64,000 nt of DNA from positions 34,103,942 to 34,167,941 of the forward strand of contig NC_079210.1 in the NCBI RefSeq assembly GCF_026745355.1, read 5' to 3'. The stretch is from Beta vulgaris subsp. vulgaris (lineage: Eukaryota; Streptophyta; Magnoliopsida; Caryophyllales; Amaranthaceae). The notes below the pieces were generated by a model that saw only the letters and a list, made by a program, of their open reading frames with translations, did not search any database and was not told where the DNA came from. Both the position numbers and the translations under genes were made by a program. This document shows positions 34,188 to 44,835 of the stretch, piece by piece. How positions within the stretch are numbered: position 1 is the first letter of the stretch; every line of letters starts with the position of its first letter.

Positions 34188-34807
34188 TGTTATATAGTAT
34201 TGAACTCGTAAATATACTGCTATTCCACAACAGTTTCCTCAAACCGAGACTTCTGCAACAATGCCTTGATCAAAAATCCCGAACCTAAGCTTCGTTCTCA
34301 GACCAGAAAAAAGGGACCTACCCTGGATATTTGGGTGGTGGTTCTCTCTCCGAAGCTTAAGTCAGGTATCAGGAGTAATAAGGGAAATTTTAGAGAGAGA
34401 AAGTAGAGGAAGAGAGAGAATAATGACAGGATAACAGTAAACTGCTCTGAAAAACGTACCTTTCTCCTGATTTCAAGGACTATTTTATAGTGTTTAGAAT
34501 GATTGTTGTACCATGAGCTCAGCTTAATTTAAGAGCACTTGGTTGGCTAAACAATAGAAAAATGACACGTGGCAGGCAATGATTGGAAGGCACACATCAT
34601 CCAATCATTTACAGGTGTCCTTTTGAGGCTTTGGGCTTAAGTACGTGCTAGGCCAAAAAGATGGGTTGGTACTTTCCCTGATTAAGGATTTGTACTTATG
34701 CTATCTCCCTTTGGCCCTGTACTTTCAGCAGCATGCCAGAGACACGTGGTCGTACTAGATAAAGTAACGTGTTCCACTGAGAACCGTTGATTTTTTAGGC
34801 TGTAACA
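34188..34807 (-). repeat. 5' LTR of the Gypsy element
   Basis: On the minus strand this is the upstream LTR: it reads into gag (start at 34134), with only about 50 bases between, where the primer site must lie (TTTGGTGTCGTATGTGAGG). I cannot name the tRNA with confidence. The TATA box has one extra T here (CTATTTTATAG on the plus strand) compared with the other LTR. Confidence 0.85.
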
Positions 34808-34925
34808 ATAGCTCTCAAAACTTAGCTTGCAAAAAGAGGAATGAATATCGATAAAATATGCCCAATGTGTAGGGATGAGGAAGAAACTATAGCTCACCCC
34901 TTTAACATCATGTTTGAACCACATA
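34808..34925 (+). pseudogene. LINE ORF2 C-terminal zinc-binding region, after the Gypsy insert
   Basis: After the ATAGC duplication the plus strand reads LAKRGMNIDKICPMCRDEEE followed by TIAHPFN, the zf-RVT motif that ends plant L1 ORF2 proteins. It joins in sense to the LINE sequence before 21261 (SIYPKSKHLVW). This shows that the Gypsy element inserted into the LINE. The LINE fades out by about 34930. Confidence 0.8.
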
Positions 34926-35055
34926 AAATCATTTACCTAAAATATAGCCTTTAAAACCTCAACAGATTCCTTTTAAGCGTTCTACAATATTTGACACGCC
35001 TAGTTCCTTTAACTGCTACTTCGTTCCTTAAACTTAGATTAATTGACCAGCACAT

Positions 35056-36114
35056 CTGTAATAACCCTGTTTTTAAGAGCCTTTATTTAAAAGATAAATA
35101 TATTTATTAAGTTAATTATGCTTCGAAAATTCTTATGTTATTTGAGTTGTGAAGTATTATCTTTATTTGTCTTGTTGTAATATATTTATTTATTTAATTA
35201 TATGAGATTATTATTATTATTATTTTATATTTTGGGCTTGTGCAATTAGTTAAGCGGTATTTAGCCCAAATATGAAACCAAAGTCGGTTCCCTATTATAC
35301 CTTATGTCGGTTTCATGAACAAAACCAAAACCTACAATCTATTTTCCCCGTTATCTCGTGACTTTCTCATCATCATCAAAAACTCAAAACTAAACCCATT
35401 TCCTGTTCTTTTGCTCAACGAACCGAAACCCCCAACCCCCAGCCATTTTCTATCTCTCTCTCTTTTTTGCCTGTTGTGCTTCCCTCGCCGGCCAAAGTTT
35501 TCCTTTCCCTCTGTTCACGCTGCCGCTGTGCCGGTGCCGTTGTTGTTGCCTTGTTTTTCTCTCTCATCATGAAATTTGACCAGCTTCTTCTCTCTTCTTG
35601 CGCGGGTGCTGGTGGTTACATGCCGATGGTGTTGTCGCCTGGACCTATCCTTCGTCGCTGTCAGTTCTTGCTCGCCGGAGCCGCGACACAGCTGTGCTAA
35701 CCTTCCTTTTTCCTCTACTCCCGTAGTTGCTTTGCCAGTGCTACTGTACACCGCTGTTTCTCGTGTGCAGTTTGTCGTTGCGGGTGCGGCTGGTGGTTTT
35801 CTCTCTGCCACCACCGTTCTCCTTTCCTTCCACTCTTGTTCGTAGCCCGTGGTGTTGCGCACCCCTACTGTCGGTACTTGAAGTCTCGTCGTAAGCTCGC
35901 TCCCCTACCGTGCGTGTTATCCCCTGCTCCAAGTGAGCAGAGGTAAATCACCTCATTTCAGTATTTGATTTCTTATTAGAGTTTACAAATACGAAGCCCA
36001 AGTTGATGTTGTTATTGTTGTTGTTGCTATTGTTTGTTGCTGTTGTTGTTGTATCGTTCTTATTGGGGTTGTTATTGGTGGTTTTAATGTGCCACTTTTG
36101 TTGGATGCTGTGTT
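35056..36114 (+). repeat. LTR-like sequence, probably of a Ty3/Gypsy chromovirus
   Basis: Starts TGTAATAACCCTG and contains a TC-rich leader region (35450-35470), GC-rich low-complexity coding-like stretches and a (GTT)n run (36000-36060). The start and composition are those of long Tekay/Del-type LTRs. Its right side is interrupted by the Copia A LTR at 36115. The short overlapping ORFs inside (35467-35862) are not convincing genes. No primer site or polypurine tract confirms the call. Confidence 0.4.
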
Positions 36115-37563
36115 TGTTGTATAATATGAGCACTATAAGAGGGGGAAGAATTATAGTGAGAGAATAAGCTATACGTTTTGCGGAATTAAAAGCTAACTTG
36201 GGAACACATAATGGAAACACAAGAGATTTTAGCGAGGAAAAACAAGGGATTTTAACTCAAACTTTACACTATAATAGGCCAAATAAAATAACTCTGTTTA
36301 CAATCCTATTACTGTTTCCCTCGAGCCACAACTTAAGTTTACTAAACTCAAGTTCCCAACGACAATTCCCACAACTGTCGTTTCTCTCAAACTTCACTCG
36401 AAGTTAATTTCTCTTTCTCTTTCTCTTTCTCTTGCTTCATTCAAAGCTTCTCACACTTACAAGAGTTCACTCAAACCCTTTACCCAAAAATACAAGTTTT
36501 AAGACAATGGAAGAATAATAACTCAAATGAAGTCAGTATGAATTCTCTTTAGGAACGACACTGACTCTTTAGACAACTAAGAATATTTAGCTAAGTCAGG
36601 CACCCGTTGTTCTAAGGTTTAGGCGCCTATTTATAGACAAATTTAGGCAAGACATAAGCTTATGCACTACTTAATCCATTATCCCATGATGTCCATGACT
36701 CTAATTAATTAATTAGTTTATATTAAATATTCCTTGGGAAGTAATTAATCCACTTCCTCCAGTACTAAACTTAAAACTAAGAACCAGTAAGTATTACGTG
36801 GTTATAGATATTTGGGGAATAATTAAACTATTTTAATTAAGACTTGGGAAATAATTAACTAAGCCCACTAACCACTAACTACAAACGTGTAGCAGTAGTG
36901 TTTAGGCGTGATAACTGATTTCTTGGGCAGTAAATAAAATATTTACTTTAAATAGTTTTTAGGAAAATATCTTTAAAAATAAGTTGAATAAAAACGAAAA
37001 TCATTTTTATATTTAAAAAGAAAATCTTTTAAAAACCGAAAATTATATTTAATTTTGAAAACAAAATATTTTAGTTTAATTAAAATATAAAAGACAAGAT
37101 AAGACACAGTTTGATATTTATCCTAATTAAATCAGAAAATCAATTTAAATCTTTTCCTAACAAACTAATAACAAACTCCCTAAAATAGTGGATCTAGTCA
37201 AAACTAACATAATACTTCTAACTAACCTGTTGGGCGCACAAGTAATTTTAGGCGCAACACTTAGAAGTTATTTAGGTGTTCCTAAGGCAGTTTATAAGTC
37301 TGTTTTTTAGCCTTGTTCCTAGCTGTGCCAGTGTCTGTTCCTTTCATGGGAACAGAACCAAGTTCCGTTTGAGAGTTCACTACAAACTAAATTGAGCTTT
37401 CACTCAACCTTAACAAGAAGATATTAAATACACCCTAATGTATTCTAATCTTCACTCCAAGCTTGATACTTCAGCATTCGAACATCTTCACTTCGATCTT
37501 TGATTAATTCTCCATTTTAATCTTCAATCAAGAATTCTCTTTGCTCGAGAATGAATTACCTAG
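36115..37563 (-). repeat. Copia A 3' LTR, larger part
   Basis: Minus-strand LTR related to, but clearly diverged from, the Copia B LTR: it shares the CACTAYAAGAGGGGG end, TTGCGGAATTAAAA and the CTCGAGCCACAACTTAAG stretches. It is interrupted at 37563 by Copia B and resumes at 54344 for its first 72 bases. Together the LTR is about 1.5 kb. A (TTTCTC)n run lies at about 36408-36432. Confidence 0.8.
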
Positions 37564-38931
37564 TGTTGAACCCTAATTTTGATGATGACAAAGGAACAAA
37601 GATGCAAACTAAGTAGTGGACTAATGAGTTATTTAAGTGTATGATTTTTAAGGTATCATTGAAAGGAACAAAGAGAATACTAAGTCAAGGAAGAAATCAA
37701 GTGAGGATTTTGAAGACTAAGTGAAGATGTTTCTCTAATTAATACTGGAGCAGCATTGGAGCAAGAAGAATAAAGTAAGGCGTTTTTATTTTCTAGTTCC
37801 ATTGTAAAGGAACGAGTAATATTGTTATGGAACATTGGCAGTTTAATTTGAGAATGATAGTATGTTCCTTTGTAAGGAACAGACGAATTGGCACTAAACA
37901 AATCAGTTAAAGGAACTTATAAATAAAAGGAACAAGACTTAGGCTCGAAGCATTATAACGGTTCACTAATGGAAGTTGAGTAAATCATGCCTAAAAAGTA
38001 GGTAATCGTTTTAATCTAAGAGAAAATCCGTTTTTATGGAAAATCTTTTTAAGGAAAAGATTTTGTTTTTCGAAAAAGATAAGAAAAATATTATTCGGTT
38101 TTTAAAGGATTTTATTTAAAAGATAATATTTTCTTAAGGATTTAATTTCAGTTTTAATATTAAATCTGTTTTAAATTAAAACTGATTTTCGGATAATGCT
38201 CAAATAATTCCTATATTCTAGGAGCAATAACTAAAACATGTCCACGTCTAAGTAGTGATCATGGGATCATGGGATGTGTTAAGGAATGTGTTCCTTAAAG
38301 GAAGGAACATCATGGGATAATGGTTTTTCACAAATACACATTTTAATTCCCACGTTCTATATTACTGTCACTATAATATTGAAGTCTAAGTAAGTTCCAA
38401 ATTGGGTCTGACTAAGTGATTTAGTGAGTTTAACTAATTAAGTGACAGTGCTTTCATTATCTCATAATAGCCATTTGTTCTTTGCTTACTTACTCTAATT
38501 CCACTAAGCTTATTTCGATCAATTGTATTTTGCTTTTTGGGGTAAGGAGACTTTGAGTGAAGTTCTGTAAGAGAGAAGCTTTGAGTAAAGCTAGTAAGAG
38601 TGAGAAAACTTCGAGTGAAGTTGAGAGGAACTGCTGTTAAGGGAACAGTGGCTCAGGAACTTGAGTTTAGGAACTCAAGGTGTGGCTCGAGAATATAATT
38701 AGGTTGTAACAAAGTTGTTTGGCCTAATTAGTGAAAGAGTTAAGTTTAAAATCCCTAGTGGTCGAGGTTGTTTCTTCTTGTTGGGCCCAAGAAGTTTTTC
38801 CTCGTAAAAATCCCTTTGTGTTCCTCTAGCTTGTTTATTTGTTTAAGTTTAAATTTCCGCAAAAAGTTTCGTTTATTTCTACACATACAATTCACCCCCC
38901 CCCCTCTTGTAGTGTTCCTAAGGAAATAACA
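37564..38931 (+). repeat. Copia B 5' LTR
   Basis: TGTTGAACCC to GGAAATAACA. The TATA region reads CTATAATATT (38371-38380), one base shorter than the CTATAAATATT of the 3' LTR. Confidence 0.93.
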
Positions 38932-38933
38932 AT

Positions 38934-38945
38934 TGGTATCAGAGC
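38934..38945 (+). promoter_or_regulatory. Copia B primer binding site
   Basis: TGGTATCAGAGC two bases after the 5' LTR, complementary to plant initiator-Met tRNA. Confidence 0.93.
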
Positions 38946-38996
38946 TAGAACTCACGAGAGATAGGAAACCCTATTGAGAAAAAGATCCAAGGAACA

Positions 38997-40560
38997 ATGA
39001 ATACCGCCGAGAAACTTGAGGAAGGTTACTCTACGCAAAGGCCTCCCATGTTCAATGGGAAGTTCTACAACTACTGGAAGAACCACATGGAGATATTTAT
39101 TAAAGCTGAAACTACCAGGTATGGAGAGTCATTGAAGTTGGTGATTTCGAGGTCACAACTACAAATGACAAAAATGAGGTAACTCTAAAACCCCTCTCTG
39201 AATATGACAAAGCTGATTTTAAAAAAATAGAAGTGAATGCCATGGCTATTATATTGTTGCATTGTGGACTTGGACCCCATGAACATAATAGGATCATGGG
39301 ATGCAAATCTGCAAAGCAAATATGGGATTTACTAGAAGTAACCCATGAAGGAACTAATGAAGTCAAAAGATCTAAAATTGATTTACTAATGAATCAATAT
39401 GAACTGTTCTCCATGAAGACTAAGGAAAGCATTCGAGATATGCTTACTCGTTTTACTAACATTATTAATGAGTTAGCTTCTCTTGGAAAGTTTATTTTAT
39501 CTGAGGAATAGGTTCGAAAGGTTTTTAGGAGTCTTCCTAAGGACATATGGATGGCTAAAGTCACTACTTTATAAGAAACAAAAGACTTCACTAAGTTCAA
39601 CTTAGAACAACTGGCTGGGTCACTTATGACTCATGAGCTTCACCTTGATTCTGAATATGGTGAAAGCTCCAAATCAAAATCCATTGCTCTCAAAGCAGAT
39701 GATGAAGATGACTCCGACTCAGAAGAAGAAGAAGCAGCTCTCATGGTTCGAAAATTTTGAAAGATGTATAGGAACATGAAGAACGGTAACTTCAAAGGTA
39801 AAACTAAGAAATTTTCGAACAAAGCTGCTTGTCATAAATGTGGTAGTACAGATCACTTCATCAAGGAATATCCACTTTGGGAAAATGATAAAACCAAAGA
39901 AAGGAACAAAGAACGCTTTTCTGAAAGGAACAAATAATCCAAGGCACCTTTCTGTAAGGCAAACGTTCGAAAAGCAATGATAGCTGTTTGGGGAGATTCA
40001 GAGACGAAAGAAGAAGAGGAACAACAAACTGAAGAGACAGCAAACCTTTGTCTCATGGCAAATATTGATGAAAAGGAAGATGAAGAAAAGGTTGAGGTAA
40101 GTCAACATGGTCTTGAGTTAGACTTAGTTTGTCCCTGTTCTAAGCTCCTTTGATATAAGATCAACCCCTTTGAAAGGATACAGATCTGAGATTGAAAATT
40201 TGAATAAAGAAAAAATTACTTTAAAGGAACATATCTACAATCTTAAAAAGGAACTGGTTGTCGCAAGGAGTAGAGGCAAAACGATGGTTGTTCCTAAGTG
40301 GATTGAGAAACCCCAGACCAAAAGAAAAGAAGGTCTTGGTTTTGAAAACTATAAGAAAAGGAACAAGACCAAGAAATATGTAGATATACCTAGCGATAAA
40401 TTCTGTATGTATTGTGGAAAGGTAGGTCCTTACATAAATCAATGTCAACTAAACACTGAGATGATTGGCAAGAATGTGAAGATCAGTAACAAAAAATGGA
40501 TTGTCTAATCAATTCGTACTCAAGAACAGGATCCCGCGAAAGAAGGGGTTCCTACAACTA
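38997..40560 (+). pseudogene. gag: Copia B gag, broken
   Basis: Starts MNTAEKLEEGYSTQRPPMFN. A one-base loss near 39110 shifts the frame, and the homologous reading continues at 39233 (AMAIILLHCGLGPHEHNRI). Stops follow at 39509 and near 39571 and 39758. The first zinc knuckle reads CHKCGSTDHFIKEY (about 39832), with the last Cys changed to Tyr. A coiled-coil stretch follows at 40170-40270. A second knuckle (CMYCGKVGPYINQC, about 40407) has Pro where His is expected. Both nucleic-acid-binding knuckles are therefore damaged. Confidence 0.85.
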
Positions 40561-40575
40561 ACAACTAGTTGATTT

Positions 40576-42558
40576 TTGCAGGTTGGAGTGAGGGGGAACA
40601 ACACATGGTATCTTGATAGTGGTTGTTCCAAGCACATGACAGGAGACAAAACTAAGTTTCTCTCACTCACAACTTATGAAGGTGGAAGTGTAACATTTGG
40701 TGACAATAAGAAAGGTAACATAGTTGCCATGGGCAAGGTTGGTAAGTCACTATTACACTCCATTGAGAATGTATATCTAGTTGAAGGTCTGAAACGTAAT
40801 CTGTTGAGTATTTCCCAATTTTGTGACAAGGGAAATATTGTAAAATTTAATAATGAAAAATTCTTGATCATTAACATTAAAACTAAGAAGGTTATCTTGG
40901 AAGGAACAAGGAAAGGGAACACATATATTGTGGATCTTGATCTTGTTCCTAAAATCAACTTAACGTGTCTTAGTGTTATTGAAGATGATTCACTTCTTTG
41001 GCACAAGCGTATAGGACATGCTAGCTTTTCATTACTTGATAAACTTAGATCAAAAGATCTTGTTTTGGGATTACCATCCATAAAATTTCATATTGATCAA
41101 GTTTGTGATGCATGTGCACGAGGCAATCAAGTTAGATCCTCTTTCAAGTCTAAAATAATAGTAAGTACCACTAAACCATTGGAATTAAGTCATATGGACT
41201 TATGTGGACCTATGAGAATTCAAAGCAGAAGTGGAAAGAGGTGTGTTTTAGTTATTGTCGATGACTACTCTAGGTATACTTGGGTTATTTTTCTCTCTAG
41301 TAAAGATGAGACTTATTATGAGTTCCTTGTCTTTGCTAAAAGAGTTCAACATTTGAGTGGTCATAAAATAATGCATATTAGATTTGATCATGGCAAAGAA
41401 TTTGAAAATTATAAATTTGATGACTTAAGCAGAGATAATGGCCTAGATCATAATTTTTCTGCCCCTAGGACACCACAACAAAATGGTGTCGTAGAAAGGA
41501 AAAATAGAACTTTGGAGGAAATGTCTAGAACCATGTTAATTGCTAGTGAGCTTCCAAGGAACTTTTGGGCTGAAGCTGTTAATACTGCCTGTCACATAAT
41601 TAACTGTGCCATGATGAGACCTATCATTAACAAAACTCCTTATGAACTTTACTTTGGAAAGAAACTCAATATCACTTATTTTAGAACTTTTGGTTGTAAA
41701 TGTTTTGTGCATAATAATGGAAAAGATAATCTTGGGAAATTTGATGCAAGGAGTGATGAAGCAATATTCTTAGGATACTCATCACATAGTAAAGCTTACA
41801 GAGTATATAACAAAAGAACTATGTGTGTCGAAGAGAGTATTCATGTAATTTTTGATGAATCTGACAAATACAATCCAAGCATACAGGTTGAAGACTATGA
41901 AATTGGGTTGGTACGACCTAATGAGAAAAATGCAGATTCAAATGAAGAAGAAGAAGTAAAAGAGGAAAGGAACGAAGAAGATGGAAACAATCACAACAAT
42001 GATGTTCCTATTCCTCAAGAAGAAGAAATTGTTCATGTTCCTCAAGATGAAGGAACAGAGTCTACTATGACTAACAGAGGAACAACTGATCACAGTTCCT
42101 CATCTACTCAAGGAACTCACGAGGAACAACATGTTCCTATAAGAGAGTTTCAACCTAAACCTTGGAGACAACAAAAGTCACATCCAATGGAACTCATAAT
42201 CAGTGACATATCAAAAGGTACGCAAACTAGATCTCAGTTAAGGAATTTTTGTGCATTTCATGCGTTCCTATCAATGATGGAACCAAGAAATCATGAAGAA
42301 GCCCTAACTGACTCTGATTGGATTACTGCCATGCAAGCTGAATTAAATGAGTTTGAAAGAAACAAGGTATGGCATCTAGTTCCCTCTTCTAAACAACAAA
42401 AAGTAATTGGCTTAAAATGGGTGTTTAGAAATAAACTAGATGAATAAGGAACCATTGTCAGGAATAAAGCTAGACTTGTGGTAAAAGATTACAATCAACA
42501 AGAAGGAATAGACTATGAAGAAACCTTTGGTCATGTAACTAGATTAGAAGTCATTAGA
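40576..42558 (+). pseudogene. pol: Copia B pol: protease, integrase and start of reverse transcriptase
   Basis: A long open stretch of 623 codons. Order: aspartic protease (WYLDSGCSKHMTGD, residues 11-24), GAG-pre-integrase (LLWHKRIGHASF, about 140), integrase core (LSHMDLCGPMRIQ near 208, FDHGKEFEN near 270, QQNGVVERKNRT near 300), an acidic linker rich in Glu and Asn (about 455-520), then the start of RT (ITAMQAELNEFERNKVWHLV, IGLKWVFRNKLDE). A single in-frame stop at 42445-42447 follows, after which RT sequence continues to RLEVIR at 42558, where the CACTA element interrupts it. The integrase second-Asp motif has Phe in place of the usual Ser. Confidence 0.88.
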
Positions 42559-42915
42559 CACTAGTAGAAAAAACCTCAAATGCTCCGGTTTTTTAGGCCA
42601 CAAATGCGCCGTATTTGACGCGTAGCAAACGTCGCCCGAGCATTTAAGACTTTTACAAATGCTCCGGTCGTAACCGGAGCATTTATGTTATAAATGCTCC
42701 GGTTTTTAAGATAAAACCGGAGCATTTGAGCCCCTAGAAATAAAATTAAAAAAAAAATTTGGCTTTTTTAATCCTAAATTGATGGACAATCATTTACATG
42801 TAGATAAAAGTTTCATTTGTAATATTTTTGTTCATAAATACAAGATTTAGTACAAATAAATAACAATTAACATTAAGCTAAACTAATATATCCATATGAA
42901 CATATTCCTTAAATG

Positions 42916-43183
42916 TTATAGAACATCAGATTTTCTGGAATCCCATGCACCAAAACTTAATTTACGCCCTACCATTGGCTCTTCAAATGACCCCTCCTCT
43001 CCAAACCATTTTTTAGACGAATATCTGAGAGGTCGATGACCAGCAAAGATCAACCAAGGTTGCTTGTGTCTATTTGCTGATGCAAGACATTTTTCAAGGA
43101 ACTTGTATTGCTCACTACCTGCCCTCCAGTCATGCTCTGTATCTGCTATACAGAAATGGAACATTCCATAATCTGTTGAGTAC
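42916..43183 (-). pseudogene. Captured purple acid phosphatase exon
   Basis: The minus strand reads YSTDYGMFHFCIADTEHDWR, then GSEQYKFLEKCLAS, RQKQPWLIF-like (HKQPWLIFAGHR) and EGSFEEPMVGR. These are the metallophosphatase-domain blocks of plant PAP27/PAP1-type purple acid phosphatases, which hydrolyse phosphate esters with a two-metal centre. The exon starts after a good acceptor (TGTTCAG at 43184-43190). Beyond EEPMVGR the frame departs from the family. Only about 90 of the 600 or so residues are present, so there is no enzyme. Confidence 0.82.
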
Positions 43184-43299
43184 CTGAACATTAAAATCTT
43201 GTGAATTTTCTCAAGTTTAAATTTGTTATTAATTATGAAGGCGTAGAAGGAACACTCAAATCATAAATAAGTTTTACTTGATAACTTTATGAGGCAAAG

Positions 43300-43500
43300 T
43301 ACTTGTACCATAGAAGAATGGAGGTAAAAATTGTGAGGCATGACATTCGCTCTAAGTAGACCCATCAAAGCAAAAGCAGTACTATCACCCCTTAACTACG
43401 ATAACGAACTATTTGCAGTATCATTTAGAATCCTCACTTGAATACCTTCGCTGGAGAAATAGCTGGCGAGATTAGCCACAGGAGACACATAAAATTTCCT
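43300..43500 (-). pseudogene. Unidentified captured exon-like segment
   Basis: The minus strand reads KFYVSPVANLASYFSSEGIQ, VRILNDTANSSLS, a stop, then GDSTAFALMGLLRANVMPHN and FYLHSSMVQVL. The composition and the near-absence of stops look protein-coding, and one stop breaks it. I do not recognise the family. It lies next to the phosphatase exon but does not match the expected upstream phosphatase sequence, so it may come from a fourth gene. Confidence 0.4.
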
Positions 43501-44190
43501 ATAATTGCATAAGACTCAACCTACCAAGCAAAAACTATCTCAAGAAAAAATTTTGAGAACTTCCATTGGTTTCTCACTTTCCAGATTTTGCTGTATGTGA
43601 CTATGAGAGTGCCAATTCATGTGTAAAGCCCCCCATTTAATACCTGATTCAATGTTGGGTTGTATCAGCACCATTATGCTCTCTAAAGAGTTGGGTCTGA
43701 GTAGCATAGGTCGTGATGTAGAATTCATTCTATTGATTTAATGACTAAAAGTGCAAGGTTTGTCGATATGTGCTTTAAGGGGGTGGGAGGGTGGGAGCTT
43801 TCATTCATAATTGAGGTCCTGCAATGCCATCGCTTCTGTTTGGAGTTGCAGTTATTGTTCTATGGCATTTCTATATCTCATGTTTCCAATTTCCGCCTGT
43901 CATAAGAAAGAACTGTAAACAGTATCAAACTTTACAGGTCACCCAAGAAATATCAAGTTACTCTTTGAGTGGGCAAGCTTTTAGCCTGCATTCATGTGAA
44001 CTTTTGAGGAATACAATCTCAAAGAATAATTTGTATACCTCCAAGCAATTCTATCAGCCCAATTGTCACAAACAAGAAGGCTATGGACTTTTAGTATACA
44101 GAGTAAAGAAGTTGACTTAAAGGCCTTATGACCAGCAACAAGTAGGCAAAATGCATACAACAGAGACAAACTGGGATACTATACGGGTAC
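43501..44190. other. CACTA interior, no recognisable gene
   Basis: Contains short ORFs on both strands only. It may hold captured introns or untranslated DNA of the neighbouring fragments. Confidence 0.4.
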
Positions 44191-44647
44191 CTGATCAACT
44201 TCTAATGCTACCCTGTAAGCAGCATCTTATTCTTCCCTCAAACGCATGTTGGTTCTCCTCTCCTCTGCTTCAAGCCTGGCTGAGACCAGTACAGGTGCAG
44301 TTTCTTCCAGAACTCTCTATAATGTAGAAAGCATCTCTTCAGAAGATTTTGGACCCTCAATCTGTAGCAAACAATCAATTAGTGAGACAGTTTATAAAAG
44401 GCAGATAACTACGTGAAGTTCACTAGAAAATAACAAAACAGCAGAAGTATACTAATATCAACTAAGAATGCTGACGAAAGAAAAGCAGTCACAGAAGTTA
44501 CCCAATCCCCTAGACCTCAATTAGTACAAGGTTAGAAAGAAGAGATAATGAAATTTGATAGGGCATTGCAATTGAAAGACTTACAGCAAAAGCAGCTGCT
44601 TCCTTTCTGCCTCCATATGACGTAACATTCCTGCAAATATCCATAAC
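44191..44647 (-). pseudogene. Captured PUX10/FAF2-type UBX-protein fragment, two exons
   Basis: Exon 44585-44647 reads VMDICRNVTSYGGRKEAAAF and ends at a GTAAG donor. Exon 44191-44361 follows a CTACAG acceptor and reads IEGPKSSEEMLSTL, a stop, RVLEETAPVLVSARLEAEER, RTNMRLREE, a stop, DAAYRVALEVDQ. This is the central segment before the UBX domain in plant PUX10 and animal FAF2, adaptors for the CDC48/p97 ATPase in lipid-droplet and ER protein turnover. Reading continues correctly across the intron, so the piece was copied from genomic DNA. Two stops show that it is not functional. Confidence 0.78.
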
Positions 44648-44749
44648 CTGCTTGTAAAAGGTATAATATTATGATTCATGATTATTAAAAAAATATCAAA
44701 GATGTTGAAGAATGATTGACAACGAGAACATTAAAATATAGATGATTAC

Positions 44750-44835
44750 CAATCTCCCAGGAAGAAGGTAGTAAAGAACTCTCTCCGGCCTCGTAATCTC
44801 GGACATCATCTTCTTCTCAAGTAGCGCTAAATCAA
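44750..44835 (-). pseudogene. Unidentified captured exon
   Basis: The minus strand reads DLALLEKKMMSEITRPERVL, then YYLLPGRL, and stops at a GTAATC donor-like site (44749). It lies upstream of the PUX10-type exons on the same strand but is not a part of PUX10 that I recognise. It may be a separate captured gene. Confidence 0.4.

Larger units (their letters stand above)
21261..34807 (-). mobile_element. Ty3/Gypsy element, Tat/Retand type, with antisense ORF
   Basis: Two LTRs of about 600 bases (21261-21856 and 34188-34807) bound the element, with a perfect ATAGC target duplication (21256-21260 and 34808-34812). The coding order on the minus strand is gag, protease, RNase H, integrase. A gene-like plus-strand region lies between pol and the 3' LTR, which is the layout of Tat-lineage elements with an antisense ORF. 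A reverse polypurine tract (CTTTTAGGGGCAAA, minus strand) directly precedes the LTR at 21856. A CACTA element (30189-34059) splits gag. The copy is dead. Confidence 0.85.

Noticed and set aside
35315..35862. Overlapping ORFs of 77-115 codons near 35.3-35.9 kb
   Set aside because: They overlap on both strands in a GC- and TC-rich low-complexity stretch of an LTR-like sequence; no domain is recognisable.
42916..43191. A complete small phosphatase gene
   Set aside because: It covers only one exon of a protein of about 600 residues and begins at a splice acceptor.
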